Shown here: in pieces, positions 48,692 to 59,191 of the stretch | How the letters are laid out: each line of letters starts with the position of its first letter | Position numbering within the stretch: the first letter of the stretch is position 1 | Assembly (NCBI GenBank): GCA_038025085.1 | Contig: CM076147.1 | Location: 2,671,001-2,735,000, forward strand | Source of the DNA: Tetragonia tetragonoides | Taxonomy: Eukaryota; Streptophyta; Magnoliopsida; Caryophyllales; Aizoaceae | Reading direction: 5' to 3' | Length of the DNA stretch: 64,000 bases | Translations under genes and position numbers: made by a program | The notes under the pieces: generated by a model | Databases searched by the model: none | Told to the model about the DNA's origin: nothing | The model's input: the letters and a program-made list of their open reading frames with translations, nothing else

Positions 48692-50464
48692 ATGTATTTT
48701 GAAGGGGCATCCAACCAAAAGGGTTACGGCGCAGGAGTGCTTCTAGTATCTCCAGACGAAGCTCATACTCCCATCTCAGTAAAGTTGGACTTCCTTGTCA
48801 CTAATAATGCAGCCGAATATGAAGCATGTATCATCGGTCTACAAGCAGCGGTGGGCCTGGGTATCCGAGTACTCAAGGTCTATGGGGATTCCCTACTAAT
48901 CATCAATCAAGTTTCCAGAAAGTGGAAAGTTCACAGCGAGAGTCTGGCACTCTACCAGGAATTTTTGGACAAAGTGCTTGATAATTTCGGAGAAGTAGCC
49001 TTCACATACCTCCCACGAGAGGATAATCAATTCGCAGATGCTCTATCCAAATTAGCATCCTTTATTATCATACCTGATCCTGTTAGCATGATGCCCGTTT
49101 GTATACAAAGAAGAAGAGAACCGGTCTTTTGCAACAACCTCGACACAGAGATTACTTTGGCTCCGATCGAGGAGGATCCTTGGTACCAAGCCGTCTTCAA
49201 CTACATCACCAAAGGCATATACCCTCAGGACGCACCCCTAAGAGCTCAACGGGCCATCCGTCTCTTAGCGGCGCATTACATAGAATACAAGGGGGTTTTG
49301 TACAAAAAGTCCCACAACAGGGTCAACCTCAGATGCGTGAACTTCGAAGAAGCCGCAGAAATTATGGACGAGGTACACAATGGTGTGTGCGGACCACACA
49401 TGAATGGTCGAATGCTCTCTAGAAAAGTCCTACGACTGGGATACTACTGGACTACTATGGAAAGGGATTGCTACGGCTATGTCAAGAAGTGCAAGAAATG
49501 TCAGATATATGCTAACCTGCAGCATATGTCATCCTCGATGCTCCACAACTTCACATCCCCTTGGCCGTTTTCCGCATGGGGAATAGATATCATTGGTAAG
49601 ATCACCCCAAAGGGCTCGGGAGGACATGAATACATCCTGGTAGCCATAGACTATTTTACCAAATTGGTAGAAGCCCAATCCTATACTGTCCTTACCTCCA
49701 AACAAATGTCCAAATTCATATGGAACAACATCATTTGCCGATACGGTGTTCTGCATGAAATCATCAATGACCATGGTTCCCATTTCAAAGCCGAAACAAC
49801 CATCCTCCTCAAAAACTACAAAATCCAGCACCACAAATCATCCCTTTATCGTCCCCAAACCAATGGCACAGTAGAAGCCGGCAACAAGAATCTCAAGACT
49901 ATCATTGAAAAGATGATAGAAAACTACAAAGATTGGCCCATCAAACTTCCATTTGCCCTTTGGGGGTATAGGACATCTATAAGATCCTCCACGGGAGCAA
50001 CACCTTACTCCCTAGTCTATGGAATGGAAGCAGTTCTACCCATAGAAGTCCCACTACCCTCCATGCGCATAGCCTTAGAGGGTGACATTCCTGAAACCCA
50101 ATGGTTGCAAGCCCGCTACGAAGAGCTCAGGTTCACGGATGAAAGACGCCTACGAGCGTTGGACCATTCCCACATTTACCAACAACGCATGGCAAGAGCA
50201 TTCAACAAAAAGGTTCGACCTCGGAATTTAAAGGAAGGGGATTTAGTTTGGAAAGAATTACATGCCCCAATTACCGACCCCAGAGGCAAATTTCGACCAA
50301 ATTGGTCCGGTCTGTTCATCATCAAGGACATCCTATCAGGAGGCGCAGTCAAACTCATGGATATTGACGGCATTGAGTTCAGCCAGCTCACCAATATGGA
50401 CCAACTGAAGAAGTGCTACGTCTTAAAAAAAAAAAAAAGAAAAAAAAAGACGTACACAAGTTGA
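48692..50464 (+). CDS. Element C second RNase H and integrase
   Basis: One 590-codon open frame. Residues 1-125 are a second RNase H of archaeal type, marked by MYFEGASN, NNAAEYEA, YGDS and DNQFADALSK; its first catalytic aspartate is E (FEGA for FDGA). Integrase follows: zinc-binding H229, H236, C267, C270, then core D299 (WGIDIIG), D360 (INDHGSH) and E395 (NGTVEAGNKN), the correct DD35E spacing. The C-terminus has EGDLVWKELHAPITDPRGKF and ends in a lysine-rich tail encoded by an A-run. It was part of one polyprotein with RT; the TGA at 48686-48688 now separates them. It would insert the DNA copy into the genome. The integrase motifs look intact. Confidence 0.87.
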   Translation: MYFEGASNQKGYGAGVLLVSPDEAHTPISVKLDFLVTNNAAEYEACIIGLQAAVGLGIRVLKVYGDSLLIINQVSRKWKVHSESLALYQEFLDKVLDNFGEVAFTYLPREDNQFADALSKLASFIIIPDPVSMMPVCIQRRREPVFCNNLDTEITLAPIEEDPWYQAVFNYITKGIYPQDAPLRAQRAIRLLAAHYIEYKGVLYKKSHNRVNLRCVNFEEAAEIMDEVHNGVCGPHMNGRMLSRKVLRLGYYWTTMERDCYGYVKKCKKCQIYANLQHMSSSMLHNFTSPWPFSAWGIDIIGKITPKGSGGHEYILVAIDYFTKLVEAQSYTVLTSKQMSKFIWNNIICRYGVLHEIINDHGSHFKAETTILLKNYKIQHHKSSLYRPQTNGTVEAGNKNLKTIIEKMIENYKDWPIKLPFALWGYRTSIRSSTGATPYSLVYGMEAVLPIEVPLPSMRIALEGDIPETQWLQARYEELRFTDERRLRALDHSHIYQQRMARAFNKKVRPRNLKEGDLVWKELHAPITDPRGKFRPNWSGLFIIKDILSGGAVKLMDIDGIEFSQLTNMDQLKKCYVLKKKKRKKKTYTS

Positions 50465-50723
50465 ACGAACTACGCTGGCCTGATTCCACACTGGATACGT
50501 AGGTAACCCTTTTAAGGGGCCCGACCAAAATCAATCCAAAATTCCATTCAACTCATTCAAAAAAGGGATAATCTTTATTCAAACTGAACGAATAAGTTTC
50601 CATTGAAAGAATTAAACTTCCTAAGGTTACAAAAAGAAATAATAATACAACTATGAGGGTTTAAGCTAAACAAATTCTTCTTATTATTTTTCAAAACTAG
50701 ACTTGCTTTCCTAGAAAACTGCT

Positions 50724-52069
50724 TTAATCCTTCTTCCCTTTAGAAGGCTTCGTTGAAGAGTTCTTCTTTGAAAGACCTTGGCTTGAGGACGACCTATGAT
50801 CGCTCCCTTGAGCTGGGGTCTTGCCTCTTTTCAGTACGTGATAGCCTCCCATTTGACGCCCTTCCTTTCTTTTCTTGCTTCCTGTTTTTGAGTCATACTT
50901 AGGCTTTAGCTGGTCCCACTCCTCATGACGAAGGGCTCGTCTAGCTTCTCCATCACTACAGAAAAGCCAGTTCAGATAGGTCTCAGGATCTTGAGTTGGC
51001 ATAATCACCTGAGGTACAGTCCAGCAACGCCGGCCACGCCAATACTTTCCCCACTCCGCAACAAATTTAGTGGTCAAGGCTACGACATTTGGTCTCGTAA
51101 TCTCCTGACAAGGGATCACCTGCTTCAAACGGTATTGCCTCATGACCCTAGAGGGAAAGAAGAAGGTAGTCCTATACAGACCCAATATGGTAGTGAAAGG
51201 AACAAAGGTATCACAGGCCACCAAGGAGGTCAAGCTCCACCTAGGCACATGCCAACAGATGACAAGTCCCGCATGGAAGAAGGCATCCCATTCAGCAAGG
51301 GACTTTTCAGAATATAGCCTTTTCCTAACCAAGAAGCTAGCAACGGTATAGGTTTTCTTTGACCAAGTCCGAGGAACACGAGCTATCAAATTATCTAGCG
51401 ACTCTATTAGCCTCAGATGCTCACATAACCAAACTTGAAGCAGCAAGGGGCTGCCGGAAAAAGCTTCTTGAGGAGATATTTTCAACCTGTCGAGCCCAAT
51501 GATAGTCTCTCCTACAATTAGATGCAAAGGAGAATGCCCTTCAACTATTTGATTGACCACTCGCAGCAACGAGGCTCTACCCAAGTTAGGAGATTCTCCA
51601 TTAACGAACAGTAGGCGGTTTAATAGGCAAAGTACAAAAGCCTGTCGACGACAACGCCTGAATATTGCATCCTTCTCAGAAGAAATAGCGAACTTTTCGC
51701 AAAGTTGAACCAAGTCCACATCGACACCAAGTATTGTGTTTTTGCCTTCTGCAGATGACAAAGCCAAGGATTTCCTGTACTGATCCCTGAAACCATCTCT
51801 CAAATAAGGCACAGCTGGGGGAAGAGCATCAGGCATGTCAGTGATCGCAACAAATTCTTCATTAAAGGGCATAATTCAGAGTTACCAAAGCGGAAAACAT
51901 GCAGGTCGGGGTCCCAATAATTCAAAGCAGATCTAAGAAGGGGCCACAATATTTTGGTTGGTCTCAAAGTTAGCAAGGTAGAGACGTGGAACGGAGCTAG
52001 TTCAAGTTTATCTTCTACAGACAGATTTTTGCACCAAGCATCGAACAGGTTTTCAAAGGATTTCACCAT
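50724..52069 (-). pseudogene. Antisense plant mobile domain protein 1 in element C (one frameshift)
   Basis: It lies on the strand opposite to pol, 260 bp after integrase. ATG 52069 (MVKSFENLFDAWC) is chosen over 52126 because a TATA box (CTTATAAATAG, 52141-52151) leaves too little room for the latter. The N-terminal block is LLRSALNYWDPDLHVFRFGN. A one-base shift near 51870 leads into the 382-codon frame, with FNEEFVAITDMP, LLQVWLCEHLRLIESLD, RVPRTW and FPSRVMRQYRLKQVIP. These follow the plan of plant mobile domain (PMD/DUF7745-like) proteins. The tail is basic and serine-rich (KKRKEGRQ, KPSKGKKD), like a nuclear signal. PMD proteins occur both in transposons and as host MAIN/MAIL silencing factors. 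The biochemical function is unknown. Apart from the shift, the frame is well preserved. Confidence 0.65.
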
Positions 52070-52140
52070 GATAGAAGTTTGGGAAAATTTGAAAAAGCCG
52101 AGGTCTGAAAAGTGATACAACATCAAGTATCCCGTAAATC

Positions 52141-52151
52141 CTATTTATAAG
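52141..52151 (-). promoter_or_regulatory. TATA box of antisense PMD gene 1
   Basis: Minus-strand CTTATAAATAG, about 75 bp upstream of ATG 52069. Confidence 0.5.
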
Positions 52152-52224
52152 CAAAAACGCGGGCCAAAGAGGTTGGAAATCCACAAAAAATCCCAAACTA
52201 GAGCTGTCAACGGCTCTGGTCAAG

Positions 52225-52266
52225 GCCGCTAGCGGCCTAAGACTGCAGCCCAGCGCCGCTAGCGGC
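52225..52266. promoter_or_regulatory. Pair of 12-bp palindromes upstream of antisense PMD gene 1
   Basis: GCCGCTAGCGGC occurs at 52225-52236 and 52255-52266. The same sequence or a near copy lies in both C LTRs and upstream of PMD gene 2. Flanking GAGCTGTCAACGGCTCTG resembles GAGAGCCGTCAGTGGCCCTG of the LTR. Confidence 0.6.
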
Positions 52267-52613
52267 CCAGACCCTGGCCCGGTCCGAATTTTCCTCCCGC
52301 TCCAGCTCGCTCCACTGCGCCGGTCTGCCCGATTAGAGCCCAGTTTTGATACCCGCCCAATTTTCTTTATTTATTTATTTATTATTTGCCATTTTTTTAG
52401 GGGGTATAATATGTGTAATTTTGCTTTTTTCTTGCAATTTTTACCATTTTTTTATTTTATTCCCTAAATTATGGCTTCGTCCTACCGCATAACACATTGC
52501 ATGCTTAGATCAGACGGGCATAATCGAGTCCGAAATCTCAAGATCATAAAAAATGCATAAAAACAGGAGTTCGAAATCTCATGATCAATGTCTACAAGGA
52601 GGTTCAACACTGC

Positions 52614-55510
52614 TCAACCAGAATCGTTGCTGTCAGCCTCATCATCAATGGACGACCACTGACCATAGTTCCTAACCGAGTAATGGAGAGAAGAGGTATA
52701 AATGGGCCTACTGTTGTCAGGCCTCATATCCCGCTCATCATATGCTGGTGCGCGCATAGGGGTACCTGCCGAAAGCCCCACAGCAAAGAAATTCTCTGTG
52801 GCCTGACTAGCGAAATCCACAGCCACATCCTGATGCGAAGGCCCAGCATAAGGCATATCCCATCCAGGGGCATTCGCACAACCTCCACTCGAGGGCATAA
52901 CAACAGGCCTACTATCAAGAGAAGGCTGCAAACCCGCGGGAGAGAACATCTCAGGAATGTATGGTACAGAAGGGACGAGCGCCTCATCAACAGGATGCCT
53001 GGTCACAACTACTAGAGGTGAATGAGCAACGGATGGCCTGCTCGCCGAAGAAGCCCTCGCAGCAGAAGAGTAGCAAGGTCCCACCGAAGATGAAGACTGG
53101 GACATCTGCAGATAATCAAAGTTAAAATGTTAAGTTAAGCACCTCACTTAGCTAAACAAAAAGAAGAGAGTCTACTCACATCAACGGTCTTGGACTGAGA
53201 ACTCTTCCCCTTGCCAATCACTCGACCATAGCCCTTCTTCAACATGTGAATGAGCTTGAAGATCTGGGAGGTCTGCTCCCGGTCCAACTACAAAAGAGAG
53301 AGCCACAAGATAGAGTCAGCATTCAAAAGCAAACACAAACATAAGAAGGGATAAAAAGGAGCTTCCCCTAGTACAACCGTCAGGCAAAGGCAAGCCCTCC
53401 ACAGCCTCTCCATCAGCCATGTGAAAGGGGAACACCTCCACGATGCGTCCCTCACTCTCCCCAATGTACCTCACCTCATTGGTCGGCAAGGTCACGCTTG
53501 GGGGCTGACCCAGAGGAGCTCTAGAATGAGATCTCCTAGGGCCCTGAGGAGCTAGACGATCTGCCTGCGAGACACTAGAAGTCAGTATATTACACATATA
53601 GCTAAAAAGAGCAGATAAGTTTCCTACCTCAGAAGAAAGGTCAGGCATCGAACGGTCCAAGCAGTAGGCCAGGTATATGGCAATGCGGTCCAAGCCAGCA
53701 ACCTCCGGCATGAGAAATTCCGTGGCCGCCCTGCCACGGATCACGACTCCCAAGTCCCGGATGCTGAAGCCACACAGATATAACATAGTCAAAGGAGGAT
53801 CCTCCGGAACCAAGTGAGTACCCAGGGAGGGATAGACAAATCGAGTCAAGCGGTCCCCCAAGTACCATACAAAGCTGAATGGCCCCTCAAAGACCACCCG
53901 TAGAGAAGACACCCTAAAAGACTCCGGGGTAATATGGGGTGGAACCCCAGGAACATCGTCAAAGGCGGACCATGATACCTGCAGATTACTAGTTCAAAGT
54001 TCATTCACACCAAATGAACCAAAAAAAATGTACAAGTCAACAACAACATACCATAGATGCGGCATGGCTCTCGAGGGTGGCCCGAAAATGCTCCAAAGAG
54101 GTAAACGGGTGGTTATCCCTACCAACCCACCGTGAACCCAATGGGAACATGCTCAAACCAGGGTGGTGAGGACCGAAAGCTGGAAAATACTCAAAGAACC
54201 ACAACTGCCATGCAAGCGAACAAAAAGAATGATAGGCATAAAAAGAGAAAAGGTGAAGTGTAAGAGCCTACCTCCAGTATCCTCCATGGGCCCGTGATGG
54301 ATGTCCTCTCACTCGTCTCCTTAGGCCTACAGGCCCGACGACACCACTTCACCAAAGAAGCGTAAGCAGCAGCACCAAGGTTGTACTCATGAACCTTGGT
54401 CAAATCCTCCAAGCATGTTAAGAAACCGATTTGACACACGCTCTTCTTCTGAGCAAAGATCGTCGACCCTAGCAAGCAAGCCAACCAGGAAAATACGAGC
54501 CCTCTGCTCCTCGATAAGTCCCTGCTCCGCCACGGCCTCCCACAACCACGCCAAAGAAACCCGATTCTTATCAAAGTCGATGGATACGAGCCCGTAAAGC
54601 TCTAGCAAAGTATCACTCTATCGCCAGTAGTTCGTGTCGTACTGAATACGACGCCCTCTAAAGGATAACCCCGTCAGCACAGCAAACTGATAAAGGGGTG
54701 GGAAACATCTCTCTTACAGGTGTATGAAAAGTGTTCGTAGAATCCCAAAACCTCTCCAGTAACCCCCGGGCAATAATCCTAGAATCCCCCGAGTGACAAG
54801 CAGGGATGACAGTCAAGAACTCGTCAAGACCCGAGCCCAATACCGAATCCCTGGCTCCCACCGAAAAGGTCCCCAACATCATAGCCCAATGGGAGGTAGT
54901 CCCATGAGCCTGCAGCAAAACTCCGATACCCTAGCCAACAAACAAATTTTTCTCAACACCCCATACATCACAAATACAACTAAAATAATTTTACACAAAT
55001 TATATACAGCTGACCACCAATCCAGTACAAGTCCTAATTTGTTCGTGTACCGAAGCACCAACAGTTCCAATTTTCAGTTCAAATATACTAAACAGAAAAA
55101 AAAGAGCCAGAAAACATACCAGCTCTAAGTTAAACAGATGACTCCGTCTATCTGGCAACAGAACACTGCGGTTCCGAACTCCAGGCGGGCGCCAGTCCAA
55201 CCGCATAAAAGAGTCCTGGTACATTCGAGCTCCGTCCGCGTGGTTAGTCGGAGGTGCTCGAGTAGAAGCTAACCCGGTACGGAAAAGGCTCCGGTCATAC
55301 TCCTCATCACTAATGGGACGTTTTCCTTTGTCCACGGGAGTCATGGGAACACAATGAAGTTTTCTCTCTCTACAAGTGGGAAAATAAAAGTTTCAGATTC
55401 GCAAGAAACAAGCACCCATTCAACAATGCAACCCAAAATTCAGCAACTAGGCGGAAAAATAAGTAAGTTCAAGACAAAAACCGAAGAAAACGGACAAGAA
55501 TCGACTTACC
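52614..55510 (-). pseudogene. Antisense plant mobile domain gene 2 in element C, multi-exon
   Basis: Exons on the minus strand: 5' UTR to 55510; 55369-55120 (ATG 55344, MTPVDKGKRPISDEEYDRSL); 54930-54272; 54204-54052; 53978-53628; 53564 to about 53378; 53287-53180; 53105-52614. Introns begin GT and end AG (for example CTG|GTATGT, GGAG|GTAGG, ATG|GTATGT, GAT|GTGAGT) and most are 60-190 bp. The PMD core is RGLLERFWDSTNTFHTPVRE, FAVLTGLSFRGR, LLELYGLVSIDFDKNRVSLA, EEQRARIFLVGLL, FFEYFPAFGPHHPGLSMFP and WYLGDRLTRF. Such proteins are often named PP7 long-form homologs (MAIN/MAIL family). Exon 3 has two frameshifts (near 54690 and 54475) and a TAG near 54620. The 63-bp intron 53565-53627 is also open in frame, and the donor after 53378 is uncertain. 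The gene is probably dead here, but its splice architecture is kept. Confidence 0.65.
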
Positions 55511-55623
55511 ACAAGTGAAGTGAAGCACTCAACAATGGAGGAAGCTTGAAGGTTGCTCTCGACAATGGCACGCGAAAAAGAAAAAAAAAATCGCTGAAAC
55601 CATTTATTCGGCTCAAGCCCAGC

Positions 55624-55635
55624 GCCGCTAGCGGC
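55624..55635. promoter_or_regulatory. Palindrome upstream of antisense PMD gene 2
   Basis: GCCGCTAGCGGC in context CCAGCGCCGCTAGCGGCCCT, about 280 bp upstream of ATG 55344 and just beyond the 5' UTR intron. It is the same module as in the LTRs and upstream of PMD gene 1. Confidence 0.6.
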
Positions 55636-55929
55636 CCTGCAGACTTGCACACGGCGCCCACGGTCCCTTTTTCCAGTCAAAAGTTTGTTACTTCAGTTCA
55701 TTTGTGGCAAATATCAGTACCAAGCGCGCGAGAGCGAAGCAATCTGGCCCACTAGTTCAAATTCGACAGTTGGCCTATTTTACGGTACCAACTATTTTCA
55801 GGTAAAACTAACCCGTTTATTTTTAACAGGTCCCGGATACTGAAATTCGGATCTACACTACGACAACTCTTACCGCCCAAAGCGCCCAAAAATATTTTAA
55901 GCCCGGAAAACCTGTTGGCCTTACCAAAC

Positions 55930-56113
55930 ATTACAAATTTTTAGGGTCAGTCCCTGTGCGATATTACAAATTTTTGGGGTCAGTCCCTCTGCGAAATTAC
56001 AAACTTTTGGGGTCAGTCCCTCTGCAAGGTTACAAATTTTTGGGGTCAGTCCCTTTGCGATATTACAAATTTTTGGGGTCAGTCCCTCTGCGAGTTTACA
56101 AATTTTTGGGCCA
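55930..56113. repeat. 33-bp tandem repeat, about 5.5 copies
   Basis: Unit ATTACAAATTTTTGGGGTCA then GTCCCTCTGCGAT. Because 33 is divisible by 3, the minus strand is open across the array and reads repeats of KICNLAEGLTP. It lies about 600-770 bp upstream of antisense PMD gene 2. Confidence 0.85.
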
Positions 56114-56688
56114 GTCAATGACTGCTTAAGCTATTGCGGTTAAACCGTCCCTTGTACGAGGTTACTTATTTTTGTGTCAGTCAATGATTGCTTAAACTGT
56201 TGCATTTATACTGTCCATTATTTTTTATATATTTCAGTCAATGATTTCTTAAGCTATTGCATTTAAACTGTTCATATGTCCTAACCACTTTATGGCCGAT
56301 TATTTTTAATCGCGCTTATCTCGTTGACGTTTTCGTTTCTTATAACAGGGACGGGATCTCGACATCCGCCGAGCGGTGTTTAGTCACTGTTTGTCGAAGC
56401 ACTCCGCGTTGATCATTCTCAAAGTATAACTAGCTTTTTCATTCACTCTGAATACAGTTCCCCAGCAGACGTTTAGACCATCTACGAGTGATGTTCTATC
56501 CTGCTACCATAACTTTTATTTTCTCTTGTGTTCATAGAGATGAAATCTTAGCGCACTACGAGCGTGTCCCAACTCAGGTTTGTCTTCATATGCATGCATA
56601 CTGTACACTCTCACACACCATGTGCACATCAGCATCCTGCATGTCGCCTTCGGAGTACTTTGATCTTCGCTTTTACTCAAACTCGATC

Positions 56689-56702
56689 AAAGTGGGGGCT
56701 TC
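56689..56702 (+). other. Element C polypurine tract
   Basis: AAAGTGGGGGCTTC immediately before the 3' LTR start TGTAGACACC. Confidence 0.8.
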
Positions 56703-58021
56703 TGTAGACACCAAAAAAGCGTCTTCAGATTTCTCCGCCAAAGCCCGATGATGAAAGGAATAATTTATAAACTTGAACTGCTATTTTTGCTTTAATAGTT
56801 AAGATAAGGTCTCATGTTTTTCCTCCAAACACTCCTTCATTCCATTCCATTCAGAAGACCCGTTTAAGAGCTTTCCAACGACACGTCTCACGCCTTTTTT
56901 CGAGTCCCGATCGCCAAGTTGCGATTTAGGGGTAGAACCGCTTTTTACCGTCCAAGGGTAAAACGGTCTTTTTCATGTTTTTCGGAATACAAAAATTCCT
57001 CCGGAAAATAAAAATAGACATAGACGACATCCAGCTGGCTGCTGAGAGCCATCAGCGGCCTTGGAATAAGTCCCAGGGCCGCTAGAGGCGCTGACCAGTT
57101 TCCCAGGGCCGCTAGCGGCGCTGACCCTGCTTTGAGCCCGGCTCATTTTCCAAGCCCGTCTCGTTTTTTAGCTCAATTTCTGCCGTCCAACCCTACTTCC
57201 CCACGCCTATATAAACAACCTTTCACCCTCAGTTCAAAACACACAGTCTACAGTTGACAACCTCTATTCTCGGGAGTATTGACACCGAGCTTCCCCCTCT
57301 TTCTTCCAAACTTGAGATCTTGTTTTACTATTTTTGTCAAATATAGCCTACAGTTCAGGTACAAATTCCTGAGTGCTCAAACTAAATTAACTTCCTAATT
57401 GTTTATTTTCTAGTAGTCATAATGTAGATATCATGCTAGAAAAATGTCTTTTATTGCTTACTAAATATTGTCTTTTCAAGCATGTCTAGTCATTGTAATG
57501 CTCAATTTGCCAATCGAATGCATGTCTAAATAAGGGTTAAAAATAAATGTTGTGATGCTTGTGGTGAACCAATTAATAGTCTAAGTCTAGGTTGTTGATC
57601 AGGTTTGTGTGGGAATCATGTCTTTAAATTATTAAGCAAACTTGAGTTAGTAGAGGCCGTCATAAACGGGCGAGTTGGGTGCCTAACACCTTCCCACCTC
57701 GTACCTTCGCCCCCAAACCCTTTATTCTTGGGTACTCATATGTTCTATATGAACGGGAGTCTTTTTAAAAACATGATCAGTTCACTTTTCCTGCTATTGG
57801 GTTGTCCCTTTGGCTTGTCCCTTCGATAAAACGCCAATAGCAGATTTGTGACCTCTTTCATGGTTTTTATTCAATTCAAGTCTTTTCAAAAGCTTTTCTA
57901 ACTCGATGGTCCCTTAAACTTATCTAAACCCCCAACTTACAAATTTTCTATAAGGACGCACTCCGTGGAAACCAATACACTTCGTAAGAAAAGGATTAGA
58001 CGAAAATCCCGGGTCCTTACA
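56703..58021 (+). repeat. Element C, 3' LTR
   Basis: TG..CA ends; TATA box CTATATAAAC near 57206. Compared with the 5' LTR it has a 30-bp tandem duplication (period 57071 to 57101) that doubles the GCCGCTAG-type palindrome (57078-57089 and 57108-57119). Confidence 0.88.
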
Positions 58022-58785
58022 ATATGCAATAGTTTGAGTTTGGTATTTAGGATGCTTTTCAATGGATGTAAGATTGTTCTACTGAGTCTTACGCCAAAGA
58101 ATGTGGTTAAATTTTATACATTATAGGGTTAACTTCTTTTTATGATGGGGTTTTCCCTTTAAGGGTAGGGTTAACATTGTTACAGATGCTGAACATTGAA
58201 AAACAAACCGTCATTCATCCAATTTTGCAGCTAGACTTAGTTATTTGAGTTCCCTTTTCAATTTTTGAGCCACCCTCAGTATTCTGAGAGAGCCACCTAG
58301 ACTTTGGAATAAGAGCCATCAAGAAAAGTTACTAGGAGCCAACCTACAAGAACGGTTAGAGCTACCCCATATTGGGTACTGGCAGGAATTGTTTTTCCTC
58401 ATTAGTTGCCTCTCTAACATCCATTTATGATCCTTGATAGTATTAGCATGACAATGGCCCCGTGGAGGCTTATTCCATTTTTTGCATGGTGCAAGTTCAC
58501 CACAAACATAAACATAACAATAGCACTGTACAGTAATAGTAATAAAATCAAACCACTAAGGGAGTGGTTTAAGAAGGATGGCAAGAAAGCGGCTCAAAGC
58601 GACGACTAAGGTGGTTAAATGTAGGTCAAATTGAGAGGCATTGTGGTTAAATGTAGAGCTAATTTTCTGTGAATGAAGTCAGGTGATGAGTTCAGATAGT
58701 GCAACTAATGAGATTTCTTATAAGAAGGTATTCATGGGCATGGATGGTTCGCTTCATGGGGGTTATGTAGACTAGTGTTAGTGAT

Positions 58786-58818
<33 letters not shown>

Positions 58819-59191
58819 TGTACTACACACAAATTACTTGGTGGAGGTGAGGCTGTAGTTGGTAGATGGTGGTGGTGATGATTGATGAGCATATATAGTG
58901 GATGATTTTCTGTTCACATATTTTTTTATTTACGTGTTCTTAAATCATGCAAGAAATTGAACTTTGGAGTCTGGAGAGTGTAAGTGGTTTAGAAAAATCT
59001 AGCTATGAAGAGCTTGGCATTCTCTCTTATAGAATAGCTTAAGTAGCATGAATGCATGATCCCTTGACAGCTATAACTAGTTGAGCTTATCTTAGAGATA
59101 TTTAATGTTTGTCATCATTCAACAACTTGACTAAGAGAGTGATGAGAGAAGGCTTGAAACAGGGCAATTTGCTGATTTTGATCAAACTAAC
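58022..59191. other. Spacer between elements C and D, no gene seen
   Basis: AT-rich, with a run of 30 T at 58787-58816. It does not match the sequence expected to the right of element C if C had inserted into the B LTR. No conserved frame. Confidence 0.5.

Larger units (their letters stand above)
42911..58021 (+). mobile_element. Element C: Tat/Ogre-type Ty3/Gypsy retrotransposon carrying two antisense PMD genes
   Basis: LTRs at 42911-44198 and 56703-58021 begin TGTAGAC and end GGTCCTTACA. The plus-strand order is LTR, tRNA-Arg-like primer site, leader, gag remnant with two zinc knuckles and a G-patch, RT, RNase H, a second RNase H, integrase, two antisense PMD genes, a 33-bp repeat array, the polypurine tract and the LTR. 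A second RNase H after the first is the mark of the Tat branch. Capsid and protease are not recognisable, and pol has one stop and one frameshift, so this copy is not autonomous. The flanks ATACT (left) and ATATG (right) do not form a TSD. Confidence 0.88.

Noticed and set aside
53565..53627. Reading exon 4 and exon 5 of PMD gene 2 as one continuous exon
   Set aside because: The 63-bp segment is open, but it has good GT and AG borders and reads as non-PMD sequence; splicing is preferred, though retention cannot be excluded.
42911..58021. Element C as an active, autonomous retrotransposon
   Set aside because: Capsid and protease are missing, RT carries a TGA, a frameshift lies before RNase H, and the LTRs are clearly diverged.
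58787..58816. Run of 30 T as a retroposon tail
   Set aside because: Unlike the 8942-8997 case, no flanking direct repeat could be found.
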